From Comamonadaceae bacterium PBBC2 (lineage in GTDB: Bacteria; Pseudomonadota; Gammaproteobacteria; Burkholderiales; Burkholderiaceae_C), in the NCBI GenBank assembly GCA_002255935.1, contig NKIO01000040.1, forward strand, positions 1-35,145: 35,145 nucleotides of DNA, given 5' to 3'. A program made the position numbers and the translations under genes. The notes below the pieces were generated by a model. That model had not been told where the DNA came from. It searched no databases and worked only from the letters and a program-made list of their open reading frames with translations. Below are positions 8,948 to 16,456 of the stretch, in pieces (positions within the stretch are counted from its first letter, which is position 1; each line of letters starts with the position of its first letter).

Positions 8948-9732
8948 ACCCAACACACCCTTCCCACGGCAGCTGCACCTTGGTGGGCGCGGGCCCAGGC
9001 GACCCTGAACTGCTGACCCTCAAAGCGGTAAAGGCCATTGCCCGAGCCACCGTCTTGCTGGTCGATGACCTGGTCAACGACGCCGTGCTCGAACATGCCA
9101 GCCCCCAGGCACGCATCGTGCACGTGGGCAAGCGCGGCGGTTGCAAGAGCACACCACAGGCCTTCATCGACAAGCTGATGATCACCGCCATGCAAGAAGG
9201 TGAGCATGTGGTGCGCCTCAAAGGCGGAGACCCCTTTATTTTTGGACGAGGCGGCGAAGAAGTTGAACACCTGCGCGCAGCGGGCATCGACGTGCAAGTC
9301 GTCAACGGCATCACCTCGGGCCTGGCGGGCATGAGCAGCCTGGGCGCACCCCTGACACACCGCGAACACGCGCACGGCGTGGTGTTTGTCACAGGTCATG
9401 CCAAGCCCGGCGACGCAGGCACCGACTGGGTGCAACTGGCCCACACCGCGCATCAGGCCAAGCTCACACTGGTGATTTACATGGGCGTGAGCAGTCTGGA
9501 CCACATCTGCCAAGGCCTGTTGCAAGGCTTGCCCGGCAACACCCCTGTGGCTGTGGTGCAGCATGCCAGCTTGCCCAACCAACGCCAAGCACTGACCACC
9601 CTCGGTGAACTGGTGAACACCGTGCAAAGCGAAGCCCTGCAAAGCCCCAGCATCATTGTGGTGGGCGATGTGGTGCAAGGCGCGCGGGCTTGGCAGCACC
9701 AAAGCACAGTGGAGCGCCAACGGGTCGCCTGA
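8944..9732 (+). CDS. cobA: Uroporphyrinogen-III C-methyltransferase (SUMT)
   Basis: This 262-residue enzyme uses SAM to methylate uroporphyrinogen III twice, giving precorrin-2, the branch point to siroheme. Family motifs are GAGPGDPELLTLKA near the N-terminus and VRLKGGDPFIFGRGGEE around residue 95. It is a single-domain SUMT without the CysG oxidase/ferrochelatase part, so siroheme completion must be done by another gene. The start overlaps the ybiB stop (ATGA). Its place at the end of the operon fits supply of siroheme to NirB. The symbol nasF is used for similar genes in Klebsiella. Confidence 0.93.
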   Translation: MNPTHPSHGSCTLVGAGPGDPELLTLKAVKAIARATVLLVDDLVNDAVLEHASPQARIVHVGKRGGCKSTPQAFIDKLMITAMQEGEHVVRLKGGDPFIFGRGGEEVEHLRAAGIDVQVVNGITSGLAGMSSLGAPLTHREHAHGVVFVTGHAKPGDAGTDWVQLAHTAHQAKLTLVIYMGVSSLDHICQGLLQGLPGNTPVAVVQHASLPNQRQALTTLGELVNTVQSEALQSPSIIVVGDVVQGARAWQHQSTVERQRVA

Positions 9733-9774
9733 GCGAGCGGGGGCCCGGCAGGTCCGAAGCACTAAACTCCCTGC

Positions 9775-10992
9775 ATGAATACATGGGACGTTGTGATCGT
9801 GGGTGCCGGGGCTGCCGGCTTGTTTTGTGCCGGCTTGGCTGGCCAGCGTGGCCTGAAAGTCCTTGTCATTGACCACAGCAGCAAAGTCGCTGAAAAGGTC
9901 CGCATCTCGGGCGGTGGTCGCTGCAACTTCACCAACCGCTTGCTGGACGCATCGGCCCCGCAAAAACATTTCATCAGTCAGAACCCTCATTTTTGCCGGT
10001 CTGCGCTGTCGCGTTACACGCATCAAGACTTCATCGAGCTGGTCCAAAAACATGGCATTGCCTTTCATGAAAAGCACAAGGGTCAGCTGTTTTGCAGCGA
10101 CTCGGCAGAAGACATCATCCGCATGCTGTTGGCCGAATGCCAAGCCGGTGGTGTGACGATCTGGTCGGGCTGCGCGGTGAAATCCGTGGTGCACACAGAC
10201 GCCTACGCGCTGGAGACCGACCAAGGGCCTGTGCACACCACCTCTGTGGTGGTGGCCACCGGCGGTCTGTCGATCCCCAAAATCGGGGCCAGCGACTGGG
10301 GCTACCGCATCGCCGAACAGTTTGGCTTGCGGCTGGTGCCGCGCCGCCCCGGTTTGGTCCCCCTCACCTTCGATGGCGACGCTTGGGCGCCCTATGCCCA
10401 GCTGGCCGGGCTGGCTTTGCCCGTGGGCATCGAGACCGGCGACAAGAAAAACCGCATGCACTTTGACGAAGACCTGCTGTTCACGCACCGCGGCTTGTCG
10501 GGGCCTGCCGTATTGCAAATCTCCAGCTACTGGGCCGACAACAGTCCGATTCGCCTGAACCTGGCGCCCGAAGTGAATTTGCCCGATCGCCTGCAAGAAG
10601 CCAAGCAGCGCTCCAAAAAATTGCTGGGCAATGAATTGGCCAGCCTGGTGCCCAGTCGCTTGGCCGAAGCCTGGGTAAGTCAGGATGCGGCCCTGCAACG
10701 CACCGCGGCCGAAGTGCCAGACAAAGCCTTGAACAAATTGGCCCAAGCGCTGAGCGACTGGCAGCTGACACCCACGGGCAGCGAGGGCTACAAAAAAGCC
10801 GAAGTCACCTTGGGTGGGGTGGATACGCGCGATGTGTCTTCACAAACCATGGAGTCCAAGCACCCAGGCCTGTATTTCATTGGCGAGGTGATCGATGTGA
10901 CCGGCTGGCTCGGGGGCTACAACTTCCAATGGGCCTGGGCCAGCGCACATGCTTGCGCGATGGCACTGCCTGTCACAGCAGCACAGGCTTAG
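9775..10992 (+). CDS. HI0933/YhiN-family NAD(P)/FAD-dependent oxidoreductase
   Basis: This 405-residue flavoprotein has an N-terminal FAD-binding Rossmann motif (VVIVGAGAAGLFCAGLAG) and the family hallmark RISGGGRCNFTN at about residue 44. A C-terminal FAD-contacting segment reads GWLGGYNFQWAWASAHACA. The family (HI0933-like, including the TIGR03862 branch as I recall it) has no well-established physiological reaction. The gene starts 42 bases after cobA and may be read through from the nitrate operon, though nothing links it functionally. Its TAG overlaps the end of the convergent MscS gene by four bases, with no terminator between. Confidence 0.85.
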   Translation: MNTWDVVIVGAGAAGLFCAGLAGQRGLKVLVIDHSSKVAEKVRISGGGRCNFTNRLLDASAPQKHFISQNPHFCRSALSRYTHQDFIELVQKHGIAFHEKHKGQLFCSDSAEDIIRMLLAECQAGGVTIWSGCAVKSVVHTDAYALETDQGPVHTTSVVVATGGLSIPKIGASDWGYRIAEQFGLRLVPRRPGLVPLTFDGDAWAPYAQLAGLALPVGIETGDKKNRMHFDEDLLFTHRGLSGPAVLQISSYWADNSPIRLNLAPEVNLPDRLQEAKQRSKKLLGNELASLVPSRLAEAWVSQDAALQRTAAEVPDKALNKLAQALSDWQLTPTGSEGYKKAEVTLGGVDTRDVSSQTMESKHPGLYFIGEVIDVTGWLGGYNFQWAWASAHACAMALPVTAAQA

Positions 10993-12314
10993 GCCATGGT
11001 CGCGAGCAAGGCCTGAGTGCCGTCTGAAGCCAAAGCAATGCCATCGGCACGCAGCCGCATGGCGATGCCGTACAGCATCTCGGAGACCAGTTCATTTTGG
11101 GTATCGTCCAAGTCGTGGATCCAGAAACTGACCTCCAGCGTGATTTCGGTGTCGCTGATGTCCTTGATCAACACTTGGGGCGCAGGGGTTTGAAGCACGC
11201 GCGGTGATTCGGTCAACACTTGCGAAATTGAATCCCGTGCCCTTGGGTAGTCTGCGACGTCGACAATTTTGAGCGGGATGCTCATGCGAAACGCATCGTT
11301 GCTCATGGTGTGGTTTTGCAAGATGCCCTTCATCACATTGCTGTTGGGAATCAGGCTCTCGGTGCCCACCCGATCGCGCACCACCACCGCGCGGCTGCTC
11401 ATGTGCACCACTCGGCCCGTGACTTCGTTGATGGTCACGTAGTCGCCAACTTTGAGCGCACGCTCCATCAGCACCGACAGACCGCTGAAGAAGTTGACCA
11501 CGAACTCCTGCAGGCCAAAGCCCAATCCAATGCCCATGGCCCCGCCAAAAGCAGCCAGCGTCGTCAAGTCGATGCCCGACTCCACCAGCACCCCCACCAC
11601 CGTCAAAGTGAAAATGATGAAGCTGAAAAAACGGGTCAAGATCAAGGCGTCGTTGGCCTGCAAATTTTGTCGGCTGGCATAACGCCTGAGAAACATGGCC
11701 ACAAACTCGGACAGCTGACCGGCAATGGTCAAGGCCACCACAGCCATCATCAAACCGGTGACGATGTTGCCGCCTTTGAACACTTGGGAGCCAATGGCAA
11801 ACTCGATCGCGTTGATCTTGTCGATCGCAGGCAAGAGCAAACCCAAAAAGGTCAGGACCACGGCCCCCACAATGGCCCACTCGATCAGGTGCAAAAAAAT
11901 CCTGAGGATGCCGTGGGGGTGCATCACATGACGCAAGACCCATCCGGCCGCGCGGATGCCACAGACCCACAAGCTCAAACGCAATACACGTGACACGAGC
12001 ACCAACTCATCGGCGCTCATGCCCAGGGCATGCCCAGCCGACAAACAGGCCGCCATCAAAGAGACCGCCACCGTGACCGGACCCAGCGTTTGCACCGCAG
12101 TGCGCATCAGGCGAGCCCAAACCCCTTGATCCCGCATGCGTGGAAGCGCCCATATGCGGACCGCATAGCCAGCACCAATGCTCAGCACACAGACCATCAA
12201 TTGCAGCGCAAAACTCCAAGCCGACAGCGTCTGGTAGGCGTGAAAAGCCATGGATTGCTCGATGCCCTTGCCACTGAGCACCACGTGCCCGATTTGCATG
12301 AAATTCAAGTCCAT
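10989..12314 (-). CDS. MscS-family mechanosensitive ion channel
   Basis: This 441-residue inner-membrane protein has about six or seven hydrophobic segments before a pore helix with Gly/Ala spacing (AFGGAMGIGLGFGLQEFVVN). The MscS beta domain (VGDYVTINEVTGRVVHMSSR, LIPNSNVMKG) and a cytoplasmic alpha/beta domain follow. It is larger than E. coli MscS (286 residues), with extra N-terminal membrane segments as in YbdG/YnaI-like channels. The ATG at 12314 has GAGGT 8 bases upstream and is preferred over the in-frame TTG at 12329, which would overlap the patatin gene. It lies 11 bases after the patatin gene, so the two form an operon. Confidence 0.9.
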   Translation of the reverse strand: MDLNFMQIGHVVLSGKGIEQSMAFHAYQTLSAWSFALQLMVCVLSIGAGYAVRIWALPRMRDQGVWARLMRTAVQTLGPVTVAVSLMAACLSAGHALGMSADELVLVSRVLRLSLWVCGIRAAGWVLRHVMHPHGILRIFLHLIEWAIVGAVVLTFLGLLLPAIDKINAIEFAIGSQVFKGGNIVTGLMMAVVALTIAGQLSEFVAMFLRRYASRQNLQANDALILTRFFSFIIFTLTVVGVLVESGIDLTTLAAFGGAMGIGLGFGLQEFVVNFFSGLSVLMERALKVGDYVTINEVTGRVVHMSSRAVVVRDRVGTESLIPNSNVMKGILQNHTMSNDAFRMSIPLKIVDVADYPRARDSISQVLTESPRVLQTPAPQVLIKDISDTEITLEVSFWIHDLDDTQNELVSEMLYGIAMRLRADGIALASDGTQALLATMA

Positions 12315-12325
12315 CTCAAGCCACC

Positions 12326-14572
12326 TCAATAACTGAACCGTCGGCCCAATTGGACAAACAGATTTTGCGCACCCCCCGAACCCCGAGCGGTGCCCAGATA
12401 GATGTCACCGATCTTGCTGTCGACGGCCACAAACAAGGTGCCACTGAAACGTTTTTGCATGACATCGAACTGCGACCAGGCATCGCCCAGCTCCAGCACG
12501 GTGCCGACATAGGTGCGCTGATTGAACAGGCCGCCATCGGTCATGCGGTACATGTAGGTGCCGTGAACATGGGCCAGCTGATCGCCGGCCAACTGCCCCA
12601 TGCGGTAAGCGCCCATGGCTTGGAAGCCCCCAAGAAACAACTGACTGGGCGCCTGGCATTTCACGCAGTCAAGCTTGATGCGGTCTTGTCCGAGGTTCAG
12701 GCCCAGGTTGACGATGTGCGGCCCCCAAGATTGGGCCCATTTGGCGCTGAGCCGCCCGCCGATGTAATCGGCACCGGACAGGCCTTGCTCGATGCTCGCA
12801 TTCAGGTAATGCCCTTGGGTCGGAAAACTCAAAGAGTCCAGTTGATCGATCTGCAACTGGGTCTTCACACCGTTGTACCGGAGGATGGGCGATGAGAGCG
12901 TGGTGCCCTCCAGATCGAGCAAGGTATCGAAGGAACGGCGGATCTGGCTCGACGTCAAGCCCAGCTTCACCGTGGCTTTGCGGTCCAGGTCATAAACCAG
13001 TTTGGCATCCCAGCTTTGCACCGTCTGGTTGTAATAAGCCACCTTGGTGGTGCTTTGGTCTGCGGCATCGATCGCCGACCGGTACAAAGGCATGTGGTTG
13101 CGGTCCAGTGAGACGCCAGTCTCGAGCGTCCAGCGCGATGACAAGGGTTGAAACAACCTGGCAGCCACCTCCGACTGGGTGCCAATTCGTGCATCCAATG
13201 CCAACTCCAAGCCACTTTCTGTCAACCAGGGTCGCCGATAACCCACGCCGGTGGTGAATTGGGTCACGCCATCGGCCTCGGTGGAAAAGCCCAGCGTCGT
13301 TTTCATGAAGTGGGGGCTGTAGGGTTTTTCGCGCACCTGCACCACCAGTTGGTACTGGTCACCTCGCACTTGTTCCAGGCTGTAGCTGACCAAATCGAAA
13401 TAGCCGCTGGTATAGAGCTGGTCAATGTGGTCTTCGGTGGCTTTGGGGTCAAAGTCCCGATCAAGCAAGGACGCCAAGGCGGTCTGCACATAACTGGCTG
13501 GAACGTCTTTTTGCCCACGTGCCACGATGGCGACGATGCGTTTTTCCCTTTGGTCAAAAGAGAGGGTTGGCGGCGATGGATGCTGCTCGGTTTGCGCGCT
13601 TTGTACTTTCAATTTGAGCCACGCGGCATCCACTTGTGCCAAGGCCTGTTGGCCTCGCAAGACGATTTCAGGTGCTCGGTTGAAGTCGGCAAAACCCACA
13701 TCTTTCAAAGCGGGCGACACCAAAATATCCTGAGGCCGCAACAAGTTCAAATTGCGTTTTTCGTTTTGCCGAATCAGGATGTCCACCATGCGATTGGCCA
13801 CCGCCAAGGCATGCGTGGCGGGCTCGGCAGTGCTTTTGTCAATGCCCCCCGACAAAAACGATGCCACGATCACATCAGCCCCCTCGGCCAGCGCGACGTC
13901 GATGGGCAAATTCGAGACCAGGCCCCCGTCGACATAAGTCTCTCCGTCGACCTCCACCGGCGCAAAAACCGCTGGTGCCGCCATGCTGGCGCGAATGGCC
14001 ATGTGCAAGGAACCTTGGTCAAAGACTTTCATTTCACCGTCGCGGTAGCGTGTCGCCACCGCGCGAAACGGGATCTTCAAATCATTGAATTTCACCTGCG
14101 GTGGCACATGGGCCGTGAGATCCTGCAGCAAAGCCAAAAAGCGCTGCCCATCGCTCACGCCGCGCGCAAAGCTGAGGCTGCCGTTCTGGATGCCGAACTC
14201 CAAGTCGATGGGGTATTTTTGCTGGTAAGCGCGACTGCGAGAGGGCAACTCCAAACGGTTGAGCTGATCGAGCGCGACTTTGGACGGATCGAGACCGCCG
14301 ACCACCTGTTCAATCGCATCGGTCGACAGGCCACTGGCGTACAAGCCCCCAATGACGGCCCCCATGCTGGTGCCCACAATGCGGGCAATCGGGATTTTGT
14401 CCTGCTCCAATTGGCGCAGCACCGCCAAATGGGCAAAGCCTTTGGCACCACCACCGGCCAGCACCACCACCACGGCTGGCGAACCGGGCGCCTTGGAGGG
14501 AACCGCTTGCGCGTGCGAGGTCAACGCACTCAGCAGCAGCAAAGGCGCCATCAGGCATCGAAGCAAAGTCAT
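12326..14572 (-). CDS. Patatin-like phospholipase with outer-membrane barrel (type Vd autotransporter, PlpD/FplA-like)
   Basis: This 748-residue exported protein begins with a signal peptide (residues 1-23, cleavage near SHAQA-VP). The patatin domain shows the oxyanion motif GGGAKG (40-45), the GTSMG nucleophile elbow with Ser69, and the dyad Asp215 in DGG. A POTRA-like segment lies around residues 340-420 (IVAIVARGQKDVPASYVQTALASL...). The remainder is rich in amphipathic strands and ends with an aromatic residue (RRFSY), as outer-membrane barrels do. This order matches Pseudomonas PlpD, whose lipase domain is exported through its own barrel. It is the first gene of an operon with mscS. Substrate is unknown; A1 phospholipid activity is typical of the family. 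Confidence 0.88.
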   Translation of the reverse strand: MTLLRCLMAPLLLLSALTSHAQAVPSKAPGSPAVVVVLAGGGAKGFAHLAVLRQLEQDKIPIARIVGTSMGAVIGGLYASGLSTDAIEQVVGGLDPSKVALDQLNRLELPSRSRAYQQKYPIDLEFGIQNGSLSFARGVSDGQRFLALLQDLTAHVPPQVKFNDLKIPFRAVATRYRDGEMKVFDQGSLHMAIRASMAAPAVFAPVEVDGETYVDGGLVSNLPIDVALAEGADVIVASFLSGGIDKSTAEPATHALAVANRMVDILIRQNEKRNLNLLRPQDILVSPALKDVGFADFNRAPEIVLRGQQALAQVDAAWLKLKVQSAQTEQHPSPPTLSFDQREKRIVAIVARGQKDVPASYVQTALASLLDRDFDPKATEDHIDQLYTSGYFDLVSYSLEQVRGDQYQLVVQVREKPYSPHFMKTTLGFSTEADGVTQFTTGVGYRRPWLTESGLELALDARIGTQSEVAARLFQPLSSRWTLETGVSLDRNHMPLYRSAIDAADQSTTKVAYYNQTVQSWDAKLVYDLDRKATVKLGLTSSQIRRSFDTLLDLEGTTLSSPILRYNGVKTQLQIDQLDSLSFPTQGHYLNASIEQGLSGADYIGGRLSAKWAQSWGPHIVNLGLNLGQDRIKLDCVKCQAPSQLFLGGFQAMGAYRMGQLAGDQLAHVHGTYMYRMTDGGLFNQRTYVGTVLELGDAWSQFDVMQKRFSGTLFVAVDSKIGDIYLGTARGSGGAQNLFVQLGRRFSY

Positions 14573-14636
14573 TAAGAATCCAGAAAAATCAGAATGTATT
14601 TATTTGTGCCTCATTTTATGGATTTGATTGATTTGA

Positions 14637-14697
14637 CTCAGGCCAGGTCACACGAATCGGTAACAATTTTCATGAGCTGCCGCAAAACTGGCCTGAG
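14637..14697. other. Long-spaced perfect inverted repeat between patatin gene and rpsU
   Basis: CTCAGGCCAG at 14637-14646 and its exact reverse complement at 14688-14697 are separated by 41 bases. They lie in the divergent gap between the patatin gene (-) and rpsU (+), just upstream of the rpsU -10 box. The pair could be two half-sites for a regulator or arms of a hairpin. No known operator was recognised. Confidence 0.5.
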
Positions 14698-14725
14698 GGC
14701 GCGCAGCATGCCCTCGACTTGACGC

Positions 14726-14731
14726 TATAAT
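14726..14731 (+). promoter_or_regulatory. Consensus -10 box for rpsU
   Basis: TATAAT at 14726-14731 is a perfect sigma-70 -10 hexamer 128 bases upstream of the rpsU ATG. No good -35 is seen 16-18 bases upstream; TTGACG sits directly before it, too close to serve. It implies an rpsU leader of about 120 bases. Confidence 0.6.
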
Positions 14732-14751
14732 CCGAGGCTTTGCTGGCAAAC

Positions 14752-14783
14752 CCCCGTCTGCCAAATACTAGTTCGTGACGGGG
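14752..14783 (+). promoter_or_regulatory. Hairpin in the rpsU 5' leader
   Basis: CCCCGTC (14752-14758) pairs perfectly with GACGGGG (14777-14783) across an 18-base loop, within the untranslated leader. Many ribosomal protein leaders fold to allow feedback control, so an autoregulatory role is possible. No known leader family was recognised. Confidence 0.4.
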
Positions 14784-14858
14784 AACCGCTGGTATCGGCT
14801 TACAAGGCGCGATCTTCCTTGTAAAAACGACCGGCACACATTTTGGAAAATTGATTCA

Positions 14859-15071
14859 ATGACCACCATCCGCGTGAAAGAAAACGAGCCGTTTGACGTT
14901 GCACTGCGTCGCTTCAAGCGCACCATCGAGAAACTCGGCCTGCTGACAGACCTGCGTGCCCGCGAGTTCTACGAAAAGCCAACGACCGAGCGCAAGCGCA
15001 AGAAGTCTGCTGCCGTCAAGCGCCACTACAAGCGCGTTCGCAGCATGCAACTGCCCAAGAAGCTGTACTAA
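14859..15071 (+). CDS. rpsU: 30S ribosomal protein S21
   Basis: This 70-residue basic protein of the small ribosomal subunit begins [20 protein letters not shown] and ends [12 protein letters not shown]. Length and sequence are standard for betaproteobacterial S21. The frame is open upstream to 14775, but the ATG at 14859 is the conserved start. S21 binds near the 3' end of 16S rRNA and helps initiation. The gene is followed by an intrinsic terminator (15107-15143) and then yqeY, as often in proteobacteria. Confidence 0.97.
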   Translation: MTTIRVKENEPFDVALRRFKRTIEKLGLLTDLRAREFYEKPTTERKRKKSAAVKRHYKRVRSMQLPKKLY

Positions 15072-15106
15072 GCTCTTCTTTTGTTGACCCGAAAGGGTCT
15101 GCAAAC

Positions 15107-15143
15107 AAGCCCGCAAGAGGACGCTCAGGCGGGCTTTGTTGTT
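15107..15143 (+). terminator. Intrinsic terminator after rpsU
   Basis: AAGCCCGC (15107-15114) and GCGGGCTT (15129-15136) form a perfect 8-bp stem followed by the T-rich run TGTTGTTT. It lies 36 bases after the rpsU stop. It probably lets rpsU be expressed above yqeY, which has its own ribosome-binding site 29 bases on. Confidence 0.8.
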
Positions 15144-15182
15144 TCTACACCCCAATTTTTGTCACACCACCAGGAGCCTCGC

Positions 15183-15629
15183 ATGAGCCTGAAAGACCAG
15201 ATCACCGAAGACATGAAAACCGCGATGCGCGCCAAAGACAGCGAGCGTCTGGGCACCATCCGTTTGCTGTTGTCCGCCATGAAGCAAAAAGAGGTCGATG
15301 AGCGCGTGGTGCTCGACGATGTGGCCGTGGTGGCGATCGTGGACAAATTGATCAAACAGCGCAAAGACTCGATCGCGGCGTTTGAACAAGCTGCACGCCA
15401 AGACCTGGCCGACAAGGAAAAAGCCGAAATGGCTGTGCTGCTGGCTTACCTGCCTGCGCGCATGTCCGCCGAAGAAGTGGCCACCGAAGTCAAAGCCATC
15501 GTGGCCGAGTTGGGCGCCAAAGGCCCCGGCGACATGGGCAAGGTCATGGGCGCGGTCAAAACCCGTCTGGCCGGCAAAGCCGACATGGGCGAGGTGTCTG
15601 TAGCTGTCAAAGCGGCATTGGCCAACTGA
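15183..15629 (+). CDS. yqeY: GatB/YqeY domain-containing protein
   Basis: This 148-residue soluble protein starts MSLKDQITEDMKTAMRAKDS and ends with the helical tail KGPGDMGKVMGAVKTRLAGKADMGEVSVAVKAAL, typical of YqeY. The fold resembles the tRNA-binding tail domain of GatB, and a tRNA-related role is assumed but not established. The ATG at 15183 has CAGGAG (15171-15176) six bases upstream and is preferred over upstream in-frame starts. In many proteobacteria it sits between rpsU and dnaG-rpoD; here dnaG does not follow. Confidence 0.92.
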   Translation: MSLKDQITEDMKTAMRAKDSERLGTIRLLLSAMKQKEVDERVVLDDVAVVAIVDKLIKQRKDSIAAFEQAARQDLADKEKAEMAVLLAYLPARMSAEEVATEVKAIVAELGAKGPGDMGKVMGAVKTRLAGKADMGEVSVAVKAALAN

Positions 15630-15679
15630 GTCTAGATGCTCTGGAGTGGGCGACATGGTGGAGATGCCGCCCTTGCAAG

Positions 15680-15697
15680 GCGAGCTGAAAAGCTTGC
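15680..15697 (+). other. Small hairpin with GAAA tetraloop after yqeY
   Basis: GCGAGCT, loop GAAA, AGCTTGC form a 7-bp stem with one G-U pair and a GNRA-type loop. There is no U-tract, so it is not a standard intrinsic terminator; it may stabilise the yqeY mRNA end. The gap to the next gene holds nothing else beyond an AT-rich promoter-like stretch. Confidence 0.3.
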
Positions 15698-15748
15698 ATC
15701 CCATCAATTGCAACAAGTTATGAACGCACCTTAAATTGGGTACTTAAT

Positions 15749-15781
15749 GAATAGAATAAATAGGTCAAAAGACTTCTATTC
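15749..15781. promoter_or_regulatory. Inverted repeat in AT-rich upstream region of the periplasmic protein gene
   Basis: GAATAGA (15749-15755) and TCTATTC (15775-15781) are exact inverse copies 19 bases apart, ending 20 bases before the ATG at 15802. The surrounding DNA is clearly AT-richer than the genes, as promoters are here. It may be an operator or a leader hairpin. Confidence 0.3.
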
Positions 15782-15801
15782 AACTCATTCAAAGGTGTTT
15801 C

Positions 15802-16392
15802 ATGCAATACAAATCCACTCTGCTTTTGGCTGCCGCTTTGGCAGCGCCCGTGCTTTGCACAGCGCAAGCCGCACCCGAAGTGGCCATGGTTGCTGCCGCT
15901 AAACAGTCTGGCCCGGTGGCCGTGGGTGGCGCGGTGACTGTGCAGGGCAAAGTCAAGTCCATCGACAAAACCCATCGCACCGTTGTGGTGGTGGGCCCCA
16001 AGGGCCGCGAAGTCCTGATCCGGGCTGGCGCCGAAGTGCGCAACTTTGATCAGGTCGCCGAAGGGGATCTGGTCACACTGACCTATGCCAAAGCCTTGCT
16101 GGTGGAGCTGGTCAAAGCCAAGTCTTCCGACATCCTGGAACGTGAAGTTCAGCCCGCAGTGGCCCGCGCAGAGCCTGGCAGCAAGCCCGGCATGGCGGTG
16201 GAAGAGACCGTGCGCATTCATGCCAAAGTCATTGCCGTGGACCGCAAAGCCCAAACCGTGACGCTCAAAGGCGCCCAGAACACGGTGAAGTTGCAACTGA
16301 GCAAGCCCGAACTGCTCAAAGGCATCAAGGCCGGCGACCATGTCAATGCGGTCTACAAAGAAGCGGCTGTGGTGCAAGTGACCGCCCAGTAA
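15802..16392 (+). CDS. Periplasmic protein with two similar small beta domains (unknown function)
   Basis: This 196-residue protein has a signal peptide at residues 1-23 (cleavage near TAQAA-PE). The mature part contains two related halves. Near residue 47 stands VQGKVKSIDKTHRTVVVVGP, and near residue 137 IHAKVIAVDRKAQTVTLKG. Each is followed by an acidic-to-basic strand pattern and a closing segment (VAEGDLVTLTYAKALLVEL versus IKAGDHVNAVYKEAAVVQV). This looks like an internal duplication of a small beta-barrel unit similar in style to DUF5666 proteins. I do not recognise a function. AAGG about 8 bases upstream supports the ATG at 15802. A strong terminator follows. Confidence 0.75.
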   Translation: MQYKSTLLLAAALAAPVLCTAQAAPEVAMVAAAKQSGPVAVGGAVTVQGKVKSIDKTHRTVVVVGPKGREVLIRAGAEVRNFDQVAEGDLVTLTYAKALLVELVKAKSSDILEREVQPAVARAEPGSKPGMAVEETVRIHAKVIAVDRKAQTVTLKGAQNTVKLQLSKPELLKGIKAGDHVNAVYKEAAVVQVTAQ

Positions 16393-16403
16393 ATGCGCCC
16401 GAA

Positions 16404-16437
16404 AAAAAGCCGACCCCGGGACAGGGGTCGGCTTTTT
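16404..16437. terminator. Strong bidirectional intrinsic terminator
   Basis: AAAAAGCCGACCCC (16404-16417) pairs perfectly over 14 bp with GGGGTCGGCTTTTT (16424-16437) around a 6-base loop. With A-run and T-run on either side it works for both the periplasmic protein gene (+) and pmbA (-), which converge here. Confidence 0.93.
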
Positions 16438-16456
16438 CATGGGGTGGTCTGATCGC

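Noticed and set aside
8857..10746. 629-residue (-) strand frame across cobA and the HI0933-type gene
   Set aside because: Same shadow effect; it crosses an intergenic gap and has no motif.
13148..14575. 475-residue (+) strand frame opposite the patatin gene
   Set aside because: The patatin gene on the (-) strand has signal peptide, GTSMG and DGG motifs; the opposite frame has none.
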